Positions 18,749 to 27,092 of a DNA stretch of 64,000 bases are shown here, one piece after another; the first letter of the stretch is position 1; each line of letters opens with the position of its first letter. This stretch comes from Lacibacter cauensis (GTDB taxonomy: Bacteria > Bacteroidota > Bacteroidia > Chitinophagales > Chitinophagaceae). The notes beneath the pieces were generated by a model. The model did not search any database. It was not told where the DNA came from and saw only the letters and a program-made list of their open reading frames with translations. The DNA is taken from the NCBI RefSeq assembly GCF_007830055.1, contig NZ_VLLE01000002.1, positions 1,213,547-1,277,546 of the forward strand. The letters run 5' to 3'. The position numbers and the translations under genes are program-made.

Positions 18749-20044
18749 CTATTTCGCTTCTTCGACTATTACTGCTCGATCTGAAAACCCATACAATTTC
18801 CAAAGACTACCGTAAGCACAAGTTTTTTCATCCTTTGCCCTAACCCATGGAGAAGTTGAGCATCTATCATCAGTATTCCCATTAAATGAATTTCCACAAC
18901 ATTTAACTAACCCACATTCTGTTTTGCCATACATCAAAGTATTATTTATTTGTTGTAATGCAAGTAAGTAGAGTGGCTCAATATCTTGCAGCTCCTGTAA
19001 CTCATGTGGTGGTCTGAAGAACCGATGCTCATGGTAATTATGAATTTGAGGAGTGCCAAATTGCTTCATCGCATTTTCCCACATTCCCGAATAGGGGTCG
19101 TTTTCTCGATAGAGTTGCAACATAAAATAAGGGTTGTTATATCTTGAAACAAATCCTGATTCTATAACATACTTAAACCATTCAACAGTATTTTTAAAAA
19201 AGGGGCTTTGAATTAAATCATTAAAAACAATCATCGCTCCATCCTTACTGGATTTAAAATCATCCCACACTCTCCAACCATTATCATACAGATAATTAAT
19301 ACCAAATTCGTAAATCTCTTCAGCCTTACTCGGCACAAATTCTTCTTGATGCATTTTCAAAAGAACTTGATAAAACATTCTTCCTGGGTAACTTGAAAGT
19401 ATTGCAACATCACAAAGAGCGAACAAATACTCATCGTTATCCACAAGATTTGAGCCTAAGTATTCTCCTACCTTCTGACAGGCCCGGTATGGGAAATTGT
19501 TAATCGTATCTTCTCCAAAGAATTTCTTCTCAATTAAGTAGGCCATCGTTTCTGTAACAGCCGTATCACCAAATAAATAATCCGCCTCGTTGTTTTTATC
19601 ATCCTTGATTTTGAGCTTAAGAAATCGCATACCAGAATTAGGTACAAGTTTATCGTAGCTCTCGTCTGGTTTCAAGCTTATGTGAACAACCTTTGCACTA
19701 CCATCGTCAATGGCCTCCGGCAAATATTTGTCACCGGCAATAGCCGTTAGCGACCTCATAAAAAATCGTTGCGTATTTGCATTGTCACTTCGTACTGGTA
19801 TTTCAATATCGCCGTTAGTCTTTTGTTGTTCATAAACCAACTGCCTCAATTGATCATATGTACTCCAAATATGTGCTACTCCAAATCCACCGCTAATGTT
19901 TTGAAGAAAGTGAATATACTCATGAACAAATACCCTTTGATCTGCTATACTCAGTTCCTTAATGTTGTTAATTGGATCTGGTATTCTTATTCTGATTAAT
20001 AAATGAGATGCTACATAGCTTCCAAATACGAAATGATATGACAT
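18749..20044 (-). CDS. Putative HExxH zinc metallopeptidase
   Basis: 431 aa. HEYIH at residues 41-45 inside VFVHEYIHFLQ is a classical zinc site. A TETMAYLIEKKFFG segment near 160-175 could supply the third glutamate ligand, as in gluzincins. The C-terminus is cysteine-rich (six Cys between about 385 and 420, including KCCG and RCST), suggesting a second metal site. No signal peptide, so cytoplasmic. The gene follows an HNH endonuclease gene with a 45-base gap on the same strand. The two look like one operon, possibly a two-component defence module. I do not know a described system with this pair. Confidence 0.6.
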   Translation of the reverse strand: MSYHFVFGSYVASHLLIRIRIPDPINNIKELSIADQRVFVHEYIHFLQNISGGFGVAHIWSTYDQLRQLVYEQQKTNGDIEIPVRSDNANTQRFFMRSLTAIAGDKYLPEAIDDGSAKVVHISLKPDESYDKLVPNSGMRFLKLKIKDDKNNEADYLFGDTAVTETMAYLIEKKFFGEDTINNFPYRACQKVGEYLGSNLVDNDEYLFALCDVAILSSYPGRMFYQVLLKMHQEEFVPSKAEEIYEFGINYLYDNGWRVWDDFKSSKDGAMIVFNDLIQSPFFKNTVEWFKYVIESGFVSRYNNPYFMLQLYRENDPYSGMWENAMKQFGTPQIHNYHEHRFFRPPHELQELQDIEPLYLLALQQINNTLMYGKTECGLVKCCGNSFNGNTDDRCSTSPWVRAKDEKTCAYGSLWKLYGFSDRAVIVEEAK

Positions 20045-20089
20045 TATATATTCTTATTGATTAATAATCGTAAGGTTTCTTGTTTTAAA

Positions 20090-21217
20090 CTACTGATCTT
20101 CCAATATACTTTGCACAAAATCTCTTATCTCATCTTTGCCAAACTCGATTCCATCTCGCATAAAAACAAGAGCCTTCAATTTCTCAGGTTTATATACTCC
20201 TTCTAAATGTGTATCTGTATTATAATCATACGCAGCAGACCTGCTTAACTGTTCAGGGTCTATTTGGAAGAAAAATGATTCCTCAACATCTTTCACTTGT
20301 AAATTACTCTCCATTTGTTCAATAAATGGTGCGACTTCAGCATTGCTGTAAGGTTCAAATTGTGTAAACAAAGGCGGACATGCTGCCAGCTTTACTTCTG
20401 TGCCATTAAGTTTAAAATCATTTGCACAAAGGGGCATAGGAATGCATATAAAATAATTCTGAAAACCAAAGGCAATCACATGTGTAAAGTTGCTGCTCGT
20501 CAAGTCACGTTTTTGAAAAATATATGCCCGGGGCAGTAGGTTTGCATGGAAAGGCAAACGGTATCCATACACGGCTGCACCTTTTAAATCAACAGCATTA
20601 TTTAAAAACATGAACGCATATTTATAAAAAGGGAGCAGTTTTTCATTAAACAATGACAAGCCCCATTTCAATAATACTTTGTACACAGATAGTGGCGTAT
20701 ATGGGTTCTTAATATACTTTACATTAATAATTCCTTTTTCTCTATCAGAAACATCAATAACGTTATTCTCAAAATCATCAGTGGAAATTACCACAAAGTC
20801 ATTTCCCAAATAACTTTTAGATTTCGCTTTTAATTTCTTCCCAGCAGACTTAAATCCCGGTACTCCTTTTTTTGAAGATACTCGTTGAATTGTTCTTGAA
20901 ATGCCCAGGAAACTGGCAAGGTCATTTTCCAGTTTACTAAACTTGTTATTACAGATGTCGCACTCGAAGTCGGTAAACAAATCCTTATTGCCAATAAGTT
21001 CAGATAACAAATGCGAGTAACTTTTAAAACTGACCTCTGGGAATTTTAATCCACAGAATCGACATTGCCTATTTGCTTTTGGCTTAAGGTTTTTCTTGCT
21101 AAACCTTGGGTCCTCTGGAAAAACCATATCAAGCAACTCGTATTTTTCATAAAAGTCCTTATACAAATCCAGATAAGATTCGTGCGGCGTTAATGTAACA
21201 TCTATAATTTCACTCAT
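20090..21217 (-). CDS. HNH endonuclease (HNH-5-like)
   Basis: 375 aa. CRFC (52-55), SHLLSE with His69, and CDICNNKFSKLENDLA starting at Cys86 form a zinc-bound HNH motif of the HNH-5 type. About 270 residues of unassigned sequence follow; they probably recognise the target or bind the partner. Upstream of and likely co-transcribed with the HExxH gene. Nuclease fold is fairly sure; target unknown. Confidence 0.75.
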   Translation of the reverse strand: MSEIIDVTLTPHESYLDLYKDFYEKYELLDMVFPEDPRFSKKNLKPKANRQCRFCGLKFPEVSFKSYSHLLSELIGNKDLFTDFECDICNNKFSKLENDLASFLGISRTIQRVSSKKGVPGFKSAGKKLKAKSKSYLGNDFVVISTDDFENNVIDVSDREKGIINVKYIKNPYTPLSVYKVLLKWGLSLFNEKLLPFYKYAFMFLNNAVDLKGAAVYGYRLPFHANLLPRAYIFQKRDLTSSNFTHVIAFGFQNYFICIPMPLCANDFKLNGTEVKLAACPPLFTQFEPYSNAEVAPFIEQMESNLQVKDVEESFFFQIDPEQLSRSAAYDYNTDTHLEGVYKPEKLKALVFMRDGIEFGKDEIRDFVQSILEDQ

Positions 21218-21379
21218 TGCGTCGTCTTTAATTTATGTGTCTATAAATCTGACTTTTTACAGACATAAATTTATTACTAAAACCATTAACGGTATTGCAT
21301 TTCATGCAACTTGTACAAGCCTTGCAGTTTTGAAATCTGCAAACATCCTTCTCTTTTTGCTGTCATAAAATTTCACCAC

Positions 21380-21655
21380 ATGGCAGTAAACATTCTAACC
21401 AAAGAAGACCTCCAGCAATTCAAATCAGAACTACTTACCGACATCAAGGCACTTCTGCAGGAGGCTCCCAATAAGCCCAAGAAATGGCTAAAGTCCTATG
21501 AAGTCCGGGAGCTGCTCGGTATCTCACCCGGTACATTGCAAAACATGCAGGAAAACGAAATACTCATTGGTTCCAAAATCGGCGGCCTCATGTTCTTCGA
21601 TCACGATGACATCCTTGCACTCATGGCCAAAAACAAAAAGCCCCTCCGTCGATAA
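21380..21655 (+). CDS. Helix-turn-helix (excisionase-like) protein
   Basis: 91 aa from the ATG at 21380 (MAVNILTKEDLQQF). The core is the HTH-17 pattern: WLKSYEVRELLGISPGTLQ followed by a beta wing IGGLMFFDHDDILALM. Such proteins are typical of Bacteroidota mobile elements, where they control excision or act beside a replication initiator. It precedes the initiator-like gene at 21964. Confidence 0.75.
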   Translation: MAVNILTKEDLQQFKSELLTDIKALLQEAPNKPKKWLKSYEVRELLGISPGTLQNMQENEILIGSKIGGLMFFDHDDILALMAKNKKPLRR

Positions 21656-21658
21656 CAA

Positions 21659-21687
21659 GTCCTGAGCACCCTGAGCCTGTCGAAGCG
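21659..21687. repeat. Dispersed repeat with nested copy
   Basis: CCTGAGCACCCTGAGCCTGTCGAAGCG, a partially duplicated unit of the same repeat family. It is followed by ATTCACGATTCACGATT and CATGAACC repeats that run into the next reading frame. Confidence 0.6.
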
Positions 21688-21727
21688 TTGAAGGATTAGC
21701 CATTCACGATTCACGATTGCATTCTCC

Positions 21728-21967
21728 ATGAACCATGAACTATCAACCATGAACCATTCCATCTACCGTGGCCGCAACCATACCAAAAAGCAGAAATGCA
21801 AATGCAAGCCTGCTCTTTCTATTGCCGAAAAGAAAAAACGTAAACAACAAAAGCAGTTTATAAAAACATTCCCGACATGGAAACACTTGTTACCATGTTA
21901 TTCAGTGAGGATGTTCAATGCAGGTAAACCCAATTCACCACTCACCATTGACCATTCAGCATCATGA
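21728..21967 (+). CDS. Possible small basic protein
   Basis: 79 codons, or 72 from the second ATG. Lysine-rich centre (AEKKKRKQQKQF). Both ends are encoded by low-complexity ATGAACCATG and CACCATTGACCATTCA repeats, so this may be a chance frame. It overlaps the next start by four bases (ATGA), which slightly favours a real gene. Confidence 0.25.
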   Translation: MNHELSTMNHSIYRGRNHTKKQKCKCKPALSIAEKKKRKQQKQFIKTFPTWKHLLPCYSVRMFNAGKPNSPLTIDHSAS

Positions 21968-23100
21968 ACTATGTAAGGCACCTCAACGCCTTCTTTGCGC
22001 TTGTTCGTAGTGATCAAAGGCTTACATCTTCGCATGTGAGCCTTTATATGGCTTTATTCCAGTACTGGAACTTCAATCGCTTTCACAATCCCTTTTCGAT
22101 CTACCGTGACAACATCATGCAGCTATCAAAGATCGGCAGCAAGAATACCTATCACAAATGCATCAAAGAACTGCATGAAGCCAAATACATTTTCTATCAT
22201 CCATCCGTCAACAAGTTTCATCTTGTCCGTATCAGCATCATTCCCTTGGATGTTCAACCAGAACTGCCCAGTCGTTACAAACAGCTTGATCTCTTCGGTA
22301 CTGAAAATGATACCGGTAGTGTCCCAAAATCAGTACCGGCCAGTACCGATAATGATACTGCACCAGTCCCAAAATCGGTACACATTATAAAACCAAACAG
22401 TACTAAACAAAAAACAGTGTGCAACACACATGTAGTTCTTTTGAAAGGAGATGAAGTAGCAAAAGAAAAGAATGCCCGCCGTCGTGTCCCAAAATCAGTA
22501 CACGTATCGAGCAAAGTCCTGAGCGAAGTCGAAGGGCGTAACGATGGCAATATTGAGCGCAGTCGAAATATGCCATCGCTAAACCAAGTCGAAGAGTTCT
22601 TTCATCTGCAATCATACCCACCTGATGAAGCAAAAAAATTCTTCCTCTACAACCAGGGCAAGAACTGGATGCTCACCGACAAACTAAAGATTAAAGATTG
22701 GCAGGCACTTGCTCACAAGTGGATGCTCAACATTAAAAAGAAACCAAAGCAAGAAAACATACCAGAGCAAACAAGCAATGACATAGAAAGAGAAGTACAG
22801 TTTCTCTATGAAAGCTTTTTAGGCGGTAAGAAAATCTTTCAGCACATCACAACACAGCATTTCGAACAACTAAACCTTTTACTCGATGATCAAACAATAG
22901 AACAGGCAAAACAACAACGCATCAAAGACATTGAAGGAACCAATCAATATTCAATAGGGCAAATCTGGCAAGCCTACTTAACAAATAACCCAAACAATCC
23001 AATCGTACAAAAAGATTTGCCCAATGTAATGGAACTGGCAAAACGAATAGCAGTAATAAAACATTTTCAATCACAAAAAAATCAAACCAATGAACATTAA
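21964..23100 (+). CDS. Replication-initiator-like winged-helix protein
   Basis: 378 aa. The N-terminal 100 residues (LTSSHVSLYMALFQYWNFNRF, then NIMQLSKIGSKNTYHKCIKEL) form a DNA-binding domain like those of Bacteroidota plasmid or element replication and regulatory proteins. A long variable linker contains two translated copies of the dispersed repeat (KVLSEVEGR and IERSRN). A C-terminal DUF-like helical domain includes FFLYNQGKNWMLTDKLKIKDWQALAHKW. It probably binds the element's DNA; whether it initiates replication is inference. Confidence 0.6.
   Translation: MNYVRHLNAFFALVRSDQRLTSSHVSLYMALFQYWNFNRFHNPFSIYRDNIMQLSKIGSKNTYHKCIKELHEAKYIFYHPSVNKFHLVRISIIPLDVQPELPSRYKQLDLFGTENDTGSVPKSVPASTDNDTAPVPKSVHIIKPNSTKQKTVCNTHVVLLKGDEVAKEKNARRRVPKSVHVSSKVLSEVEGRNDGNIERSRNMPSLNQVEEFFHLQSYPPDEAKKFFLYNQGKNWMLTDKLKIKDWQALAHKWMLNIKKKPKQENIPEQTSNDIEREVQFLYESFLGGKKIFQHITTQHFEQLNLLLDDQTIEQAKQQRIKDIEGTNQYSIGQIWQAYLTNNPNNPIVQKDLPNVMELAKRIAVIKHFQSQKNQTNEH
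22517..22569. repeat. Two dispersed repeat copies within a gene
   Basis: GTCCTGAGCGAAGTCGAAGG (22517-22536) and TTGAGCGCAGTCGAAAT (22553-22569), both read in frame in the linker of the initiator-like gene. Confidence 0.65.
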
Positions 23101-23533
23101 GAACTATACTTCAAACGTGGAAGCAAGTAAATCCATGGCACGTATTGAAGAGCTACTTGTTGAGATAGGAGCAACCAACATAAACAAGCAATACGCAAAC
23201 AAAGTCTGCACCGGCATCACCTTTCTGCTCTTCGATCAACAACTGCAGCAAACCTTACCCTTTCACCTAAAAGCACAAACCGAAGAATGTTTCCTGGTAC
23301 TTTGGAAAGATGTTAAACGTCCCCGTCCCGATACCAAAGCAACACTGCAGGCCCAGGCAAACAAAACAGCCTGGCAGATTCTTTCCAACTGGACCGAAAT
23401 TCAATGCAGCATGATCCTTCTCGGTCAGGCCAAACCCTTGCAGATGTTTTTACCATTCATGTACGATCACAAATCCAACGAAACCTTGTTTGATAAAGTA
23501 ACAAACGGGAAGGTGAAACTACTAATGCCATGA
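23090..23533 (+). CDS. Hypothetical element protein
   Basis: 147 aa, overlapping the end of the previous gene by 11 bases, so likely co-translated. Mixed alpha/beta with LPFHLKAQTEECFLVLWKDV and a long tryptophan-containing helix (ATLQAQANKTAWQILSNW). This 147-aa type often follows initiator-like genes on Bacteroidota elements, but I cannot name its function. Confidence 0.6.
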   Translation: MNIKNYTSNVEASKSMARIEELLVEIGATNINKQYANKVCTGITFLLFDQQLQQTLPFHLKAQTEECFLVLWKDVKRPRPDTKATLQAQANKTAWQILSNWTEIQCSMILLGQAKPLQMFLPFMYDHKSNETLFDKVTNGKVKLLMP

Positions 23534-23568
23534 ATTCCTATATTCGTAAACTATTGATTTATAAGAGG

Positions 23569-23604
23569 GTTCTCAAAATGTGAAAAAGTTCTCATTTTGA
23601 GAAC
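23569..23604. promoter_or_regulatory. Operator of the HigBA toxin-antitoxin operon
   Basis: GTTCTCAAAATG (23569-23580) and CATTTTGAGAAC (23593-23604) are a perfect 12-bp inverted repeat. A further GTTCTCA at 23589 makes a nested palindrome with TGAGAAC. TTTG at 23596 and TATCTTTG at 23622-23629 resemble the Bacteroidota -33/-7 promoter, although the -7 lies only two bases before the ATG. HigA probably binds here to repress its own operon. Confidence 0.65.
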
Positions 23605-23631
23605 TTTTCAATAATTAATCTTATCTTTGAT

Positions 23632-23964
23632 ATGAAAGTTCACCTGATTCGAAAAGAAACAATTGAGGAATTTGTCCGGCATAACCCACAAAGCAAACTG
23701 CCATTTGGTGATTGGTTGTCAAAAATCAAATATGCAGATTGGGAAAAACCAACGGATATACAAAACACTTTTCCCAGTGCAGATTTATTGGGAAAAAGTT
23801 CAAACAGAGTAGTCTTTGACATTGGAGGCAATAATTACCGGATGATTTGTAAGTATGCCTTTGGAGATAAACAGGTGCATCTTTTTGTTTGTTGGATAGG
23901 AACACATGCAGAGTATGATAAACTTTGCGACAGTAATAAGCAATACACAGTTAGTATTTATTAA
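23632..23964 (+). CDS. higB: HigB-type mRNA interferase toxin
   Basis: 110 aa. LPFGDWLSKIKYADWEKPTDI followed by SNRVVFDIGGNNYRMICKYAF and HLFVCWIGTHAEYDKL is the HigB-toxin family (RelE fold) in its usual length. It cleaves mRNA at the ribosome. Toxin precedes antitoxin, as normal for higBA. Eleven bases separate its stop from the antitoxin ATG. Confidence 0.9.
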   Translation: MKVHLIRKETIEEFVRHNPQSKLPFGDWLSKIKYADWEKPTDIQNTFPSADLLGKSSNRVVFDIGGNNYRMICKYAFGDKQVHLFVCWIGTHAEYDKLCDSNKQYTVSIY

Positions 23965-23974
23965 AATAGTAATC

Positions 23975-24439
23975 ATGACAACACTGAAATATAAAGTCAT
24001 CACAAGTAAGACGCAATACAAAGAGTATAGCAATGCATTGGAAGAGCTTATTTTTTCCGGTTCAAAAGATCGTAATACAAAAGACGAGATTGCCTTACTT
24101 ACCTTATTAATTGAAAAGTGGGATGCCGAGCATAATACTTTTGACGAACTCAATCCTATACAATTACTTCAATCTCTCATGGAAGACCATAACATGAAAG
24201 CAAAAGACTTGGCGGAGTTATTAGATCACAGCAAAGGTTATGTATCTGACATCCTTAACTACAAAAAAGGACTATCCAAAGATGTAATTCGCAAGCTTGC
24301 AGAATATTATAAGGTTTCCCAAGAAGCATTTAACAGACCTTATAAATTGACTGTACCTGAAAATTCTCATTTGCGTAATGCAAGTGTAATGAATACTGCT
24401 AAAAAAATGAATGACAATAAAGCCCTAGCCTATCTATAA
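23975..24439 (+). CDS. higA: HigA-type antitoxin
   Basis: 154 aa from the ATG at 23975 (MTTLKYKVITSK). An N-terminal HigA-like helical part is followed by an Xre HTH (MKAKDLAELLDHSKGYVSDIL, then LSKDVIRKLAEYYKVS). It neutralises HigB and should bind the palindrome upstream. Length and domain order match COG5499-type HigA. Confidence 0.9.
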   Translation: MTTLKYKVITSKTQYKEYSNALEELIFSGSKDRNTKDEIALLTLLIEKWDAEHNTFDELNPIQLLQSLMEDHNMKAKDLAELLDHSKGYVSDILNYKKGLSKDVIRKLAEYYKVSQEAFNRPYKLTVPENSHLRNASVMNTAKKMNDNKALAYL

Positions 24440-24464
24440 CAATTGAAATTTCTAACATTAGACT

Positions 24465-24767
24465 ATGAAAGAATTATCCTTGCCCATACCTAAAACTACC
24501 GCATTTGATATTTGCAAAACCGCTTTAACTTCCTGCGAAATTGATATTGAAGAAGAATGTCAGGAGAAAAATTTTCTTAAAGGATCATTAAATACATCCT
24601 TACTTTCCTTTGGCAACAATGTTGAAATTTCCCTCACCGAATCCGGTCAAAATACAACTATTGTAATCTCGTCTAAGTCATCCTTTACCTTTCAATTAAT
24701 AGATTGGGGTAAGAATGCTGAAATCGAAGATGATATTGCTAAAAAAATTATGCAACCTTTTGTATGA
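24465..24767 (+). CDS. Hypothetical 100-aa protein
   Basis: Starts 25 bases after higA and overlaps the next gene by four bases (ATGA). The alternating beta pattern (FLKGSLNTSLLSFGNNVEISL, read in parts, and NTTIVISSKSSF) suggests a small beta-rich fold. No catalytic motif recognised. Probably in one operon with the next two genes. Confidence 0.55.
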   Translation: MKELSLPIPKTTAFDICKTALTSCEIDIEEECQEKNFLKGSLNTSLLSFGNNVEISLTESGQNTTIVISSKSSFTFQLIDWGKNAEIEDDIAKKIMQPFV

Positions 24768-25078
24768 AACTGTATGTAAAAGATCGAAACGGCCAAAAAA
24801 TTCACCTGAATGTTACAGCAGGTACACGGGAGGAGCTGTTCAGGCATCTCGGAAGTCGACAATTCCAGATCATGGGGAAGGTTTATAATGTTAACCAGGT
24901 ATATGCAGAGGCCTCCGATGACAATACTTCAACAGGAGTAGTTGTAGGTGGTCTAATTGGTATTCTTGGCGGGCCTGTTGGAATACTTATTGGTGGAGCA
25001 TTGGGCGGCCTGCTTGGAAATGGGTCAGATACTACAGAAAATGAAAGAGTAATCATTTTTAACAATAGCAGAGCGTAA
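24764..25078 (+). CDS. Small glycine-zipper membrane protein
   Basis: 104 aa. A soluble N-terminal half (KLYVKDRNGQKIHLNVTAGT) precedes a glycine-rich hydrophobic hairpin at about 60-88 (VVVGGLIGILGGPVGILIGG, then ALGGLLG), typical of glycine-zipper membrane insertion. It overlaps the next start in TAATG. Unknown role; such proteins can form pores or assemble in membranes. Confidence 0.55.
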   Translation: MKLYVKDRNGQKIHLNVTAGTREELFRHLGSRQFQIMGKVYNVNQVYAEASDDNTSTGVVVGGLIGILGGPVGILIGGALGGLLGNGSDTTENERVIIFNNSRA

Positions 25079-25575
25079 TGTTTAAGAAAATTGATATAAA
25101 ATACACGCTTTACTTTATAGGCCTTATTGCTTGTGTTCTTCTGGCTATTATGTATAATAAGCAACTTCTTAAAGGAGTAGAGCTGTTCCTTTCTTCAGAA
25201 TGGACACAAATTGTTGCAGGTATCCTATCGTTTGCCGCCGCTATTCTTTCTAAAATCAAGTATAAGCAATTGGCATTTTCGAGACCAATGACATTTAGCC
25301 AATTTAAAGTGCCTGTTGAAGAAGTATGGTCTTTTATCTCCAACCCTTTAACATTAGTTTGTTCATTATCGCTTGCTAAAGGGCTATTTCTTCAACTTCG
25401 TAATATAAAAAAGGTTTTCGTTGATTTTTCAAACTTGGAAATCACTTTTATCGGGATAGTTGTCTTGTATCTGTTATTTGATGGAATTACAGATTTTATA
25501 GGTAATGTAAAATTGGCTCTATCTAAAACAAGCCCAATAACCGCAGTGCCGGAGCCGCTCAGGGAAAATGAATAA
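25078..25575 (+). CDS. Predicted membrane protein
   Basis: 165 aa with three to four likely membrane helices (about 8-24, 38-56, 85-105, 118-136). No family recognised. Third gene of the small operon after higBA; translational coupling to the preceding gene is implied by the overlapping start. Confidence 0.55.
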   Translation: MFKKIDIKYTLYFIGLIACVLLAIMYNKQLLKGVELFLSSEWTQIVAGILSFAAAILSKIKYKQLAFSRPMTFSQFKVPVEEVWSFISNPLTLVCSLSLAKGLFLQLRNIKKVFVDFSNLEITFIGIVVLYLLFDGITDFIGNVKLALSKTSPITAVPEPLRENE

Positions 25576-25610
25576 AGCATGGTAAATCAGGTTATAGTTC
25601 TTGAATTGCG

Positions 25611-26924
25611 TTATAATGATCTCTTAGCTGAAGCAGCTCCTGTAAAGTGCAAAGAGTATTCATTATTCTCATAATCCTGGTAAAATACTGCAGCTCGATT
25701 ACTTAAGAGCTTATTGATAAGGTGATCAGGTAATTGCAACTCTTTCAGAATGACACCTTTTAAAAGTTGCCGAAGAGCTTTGTTTGCATAAAGAAGTCTG
25801 TTAGGTGTCCATATCTCTTTCTCTGTTTCATGATAATGTGTATAGTAATTTCTAGATTCCCTGATCAGGTCAATTGTTTTTAAAGGGTTCTGAAAGTTTT
25901 GTTTAAAGAAATCTATACCTTCAATAATCTTAAAAAGATGATGGTATCTGATTATTTGCTCCCATCTTTTAGTGGGTCGATTTACTAAACCAACTTCTGA
26001 TAATTCGCTCAGCAATACTTTACGAAGTGCTTCATTTTCCTTCTCATAAAAATATTTGTGAAAAACTTCGAATGCTGTGGTGATATTCAGAAATGAAATT
26101 TCAGCAGTATTGTTTTTTATACTCGCAATCAGCAAGTCAATCACTTTAACATATTTGTCTCTTTTACTATAATATGTTTCAAGAATTTTTGGCCAATACA
26201 ATTCCAATTTATCATAACTAAGCAATGTGTCATTATTATCAGGTTCTGTAACTCCTTTTGTACTCAGAGAAATAACCTGTTTTTTACTAGTGAAAGAAAA
26301 TTGCAAATAAGTAAACCTTGGCACATCATCAGAAAACAAAGAAAGAAGCTTGGAAAAAGCCGTTGCAATGTGATACATTTCCAACCGGCTGGTTGGCTTA
26401 CTATTTTTTAATTTTACAAAACTGAGATTTTGGAGAATGGTTTGATTGCGACTGTAATTTTCACCACAAAATTCACATAGTTCAAGCTGGGTGTGCTCTG
26501 AAATTTGGAAGGTTCTGGTGAAAAACTCTTTAAGTATTACTTTGCTTTGTTCCGAAGTGGAGAAAGTTATTTCAGGCTTTATCCTTGGGTGGTTAATCCA
26601 GTTCGTAAGTCCTGTAATCCGCACCTCGGCTTCAATACAGTTTTTTTCAGTCGCCTCACTGACAAAATCCCCCTCATATAATTCATTAATAACAAACTTG
26701 CATCTACTTGAAGAAGATTGGCTAAAATAACAGTTAATAAAAGTGTACTTTTCATTTGTGGCAACTGCGGTAGCGTAAATAACTTTGTAAGACTTAATCC
26801 AGTCTTTCATACTGCCGTTATATTCAAAATAATCTTTACCGTCCTGGTCTATAAAAAGTAGTCCTTCTCTCACTTCATTGGGCAAGTTTGGCTCATAAAA
26901 CTCAATGTCAATACCGATTTTCAT
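25611..26924 (-). CDS. ApeA-like HEPN defence protein
   Basis: 437 aa. The N-terminal 270 residues resemble the ApeA/HEPN-RES N-terminal beta-rich domain and carry a CEFC pair near 150. The C-terminal part is a helical HEPN domain with RNYYTHYH near residue 355, containing the Rx4H catalytic pattern. ApeA proteins defend against phage, probably by RNA cleavage after activation. It is a single-gene unit, transcribed away from the NACHT gene. Family call by motif and length. Confidence 0.65.
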   Translation of the reverse strand: MKIGIDIEFYEPNLPNEVREGLLFIDQDGKDYFEYNGSMKDWIKSYKVIYATAVATNEKYTFINCYFSQSSSSRCKFVINELYEGDFVSEATEKNCIEAEVRITGLTNWINHPRIKPEITFSTSEQSKVILKEFFTRTFQISEHTQLELCEFCGENYSRNQTILQNLSFVKLKNSKPTSRLEMYHIATAFSKLLSLFSDDVPRFTYLQFSFTSKKQVISLSTKGVTEPDNNDTLLSYDKLELYWPKILETYYSKRDKYVKVIDLLIASIKNNTAEISFLNITTAFEVFHKYFYEKENEALRKVLLSELSEVGLVNRPTKRWEQIIRYHHLFKIIEGIDFFKQNFQNPLKTIDLIRESRNYYTHYHETEKEIWTPNRLLYANKALRQLLKGVILKELQLPDHLINKLLSNRAAVFYQDYENNEYSLHFTGAASAKRSL

Positions 26925-27092
26925 AAAGTTATTTTTTTCGGAAGATCGTTTTGTTTCTTATAGTTGCTTCAGTTACATTCATTTCAAGGTGTTAAAATTA
27001 TTCAAATCATCTCAACCATCAATAGTCGAAAGTCATTAAACTTGTTTTATTTTTAAGACTATTTTACTTTACCCAATTAATCTACACCTGGT

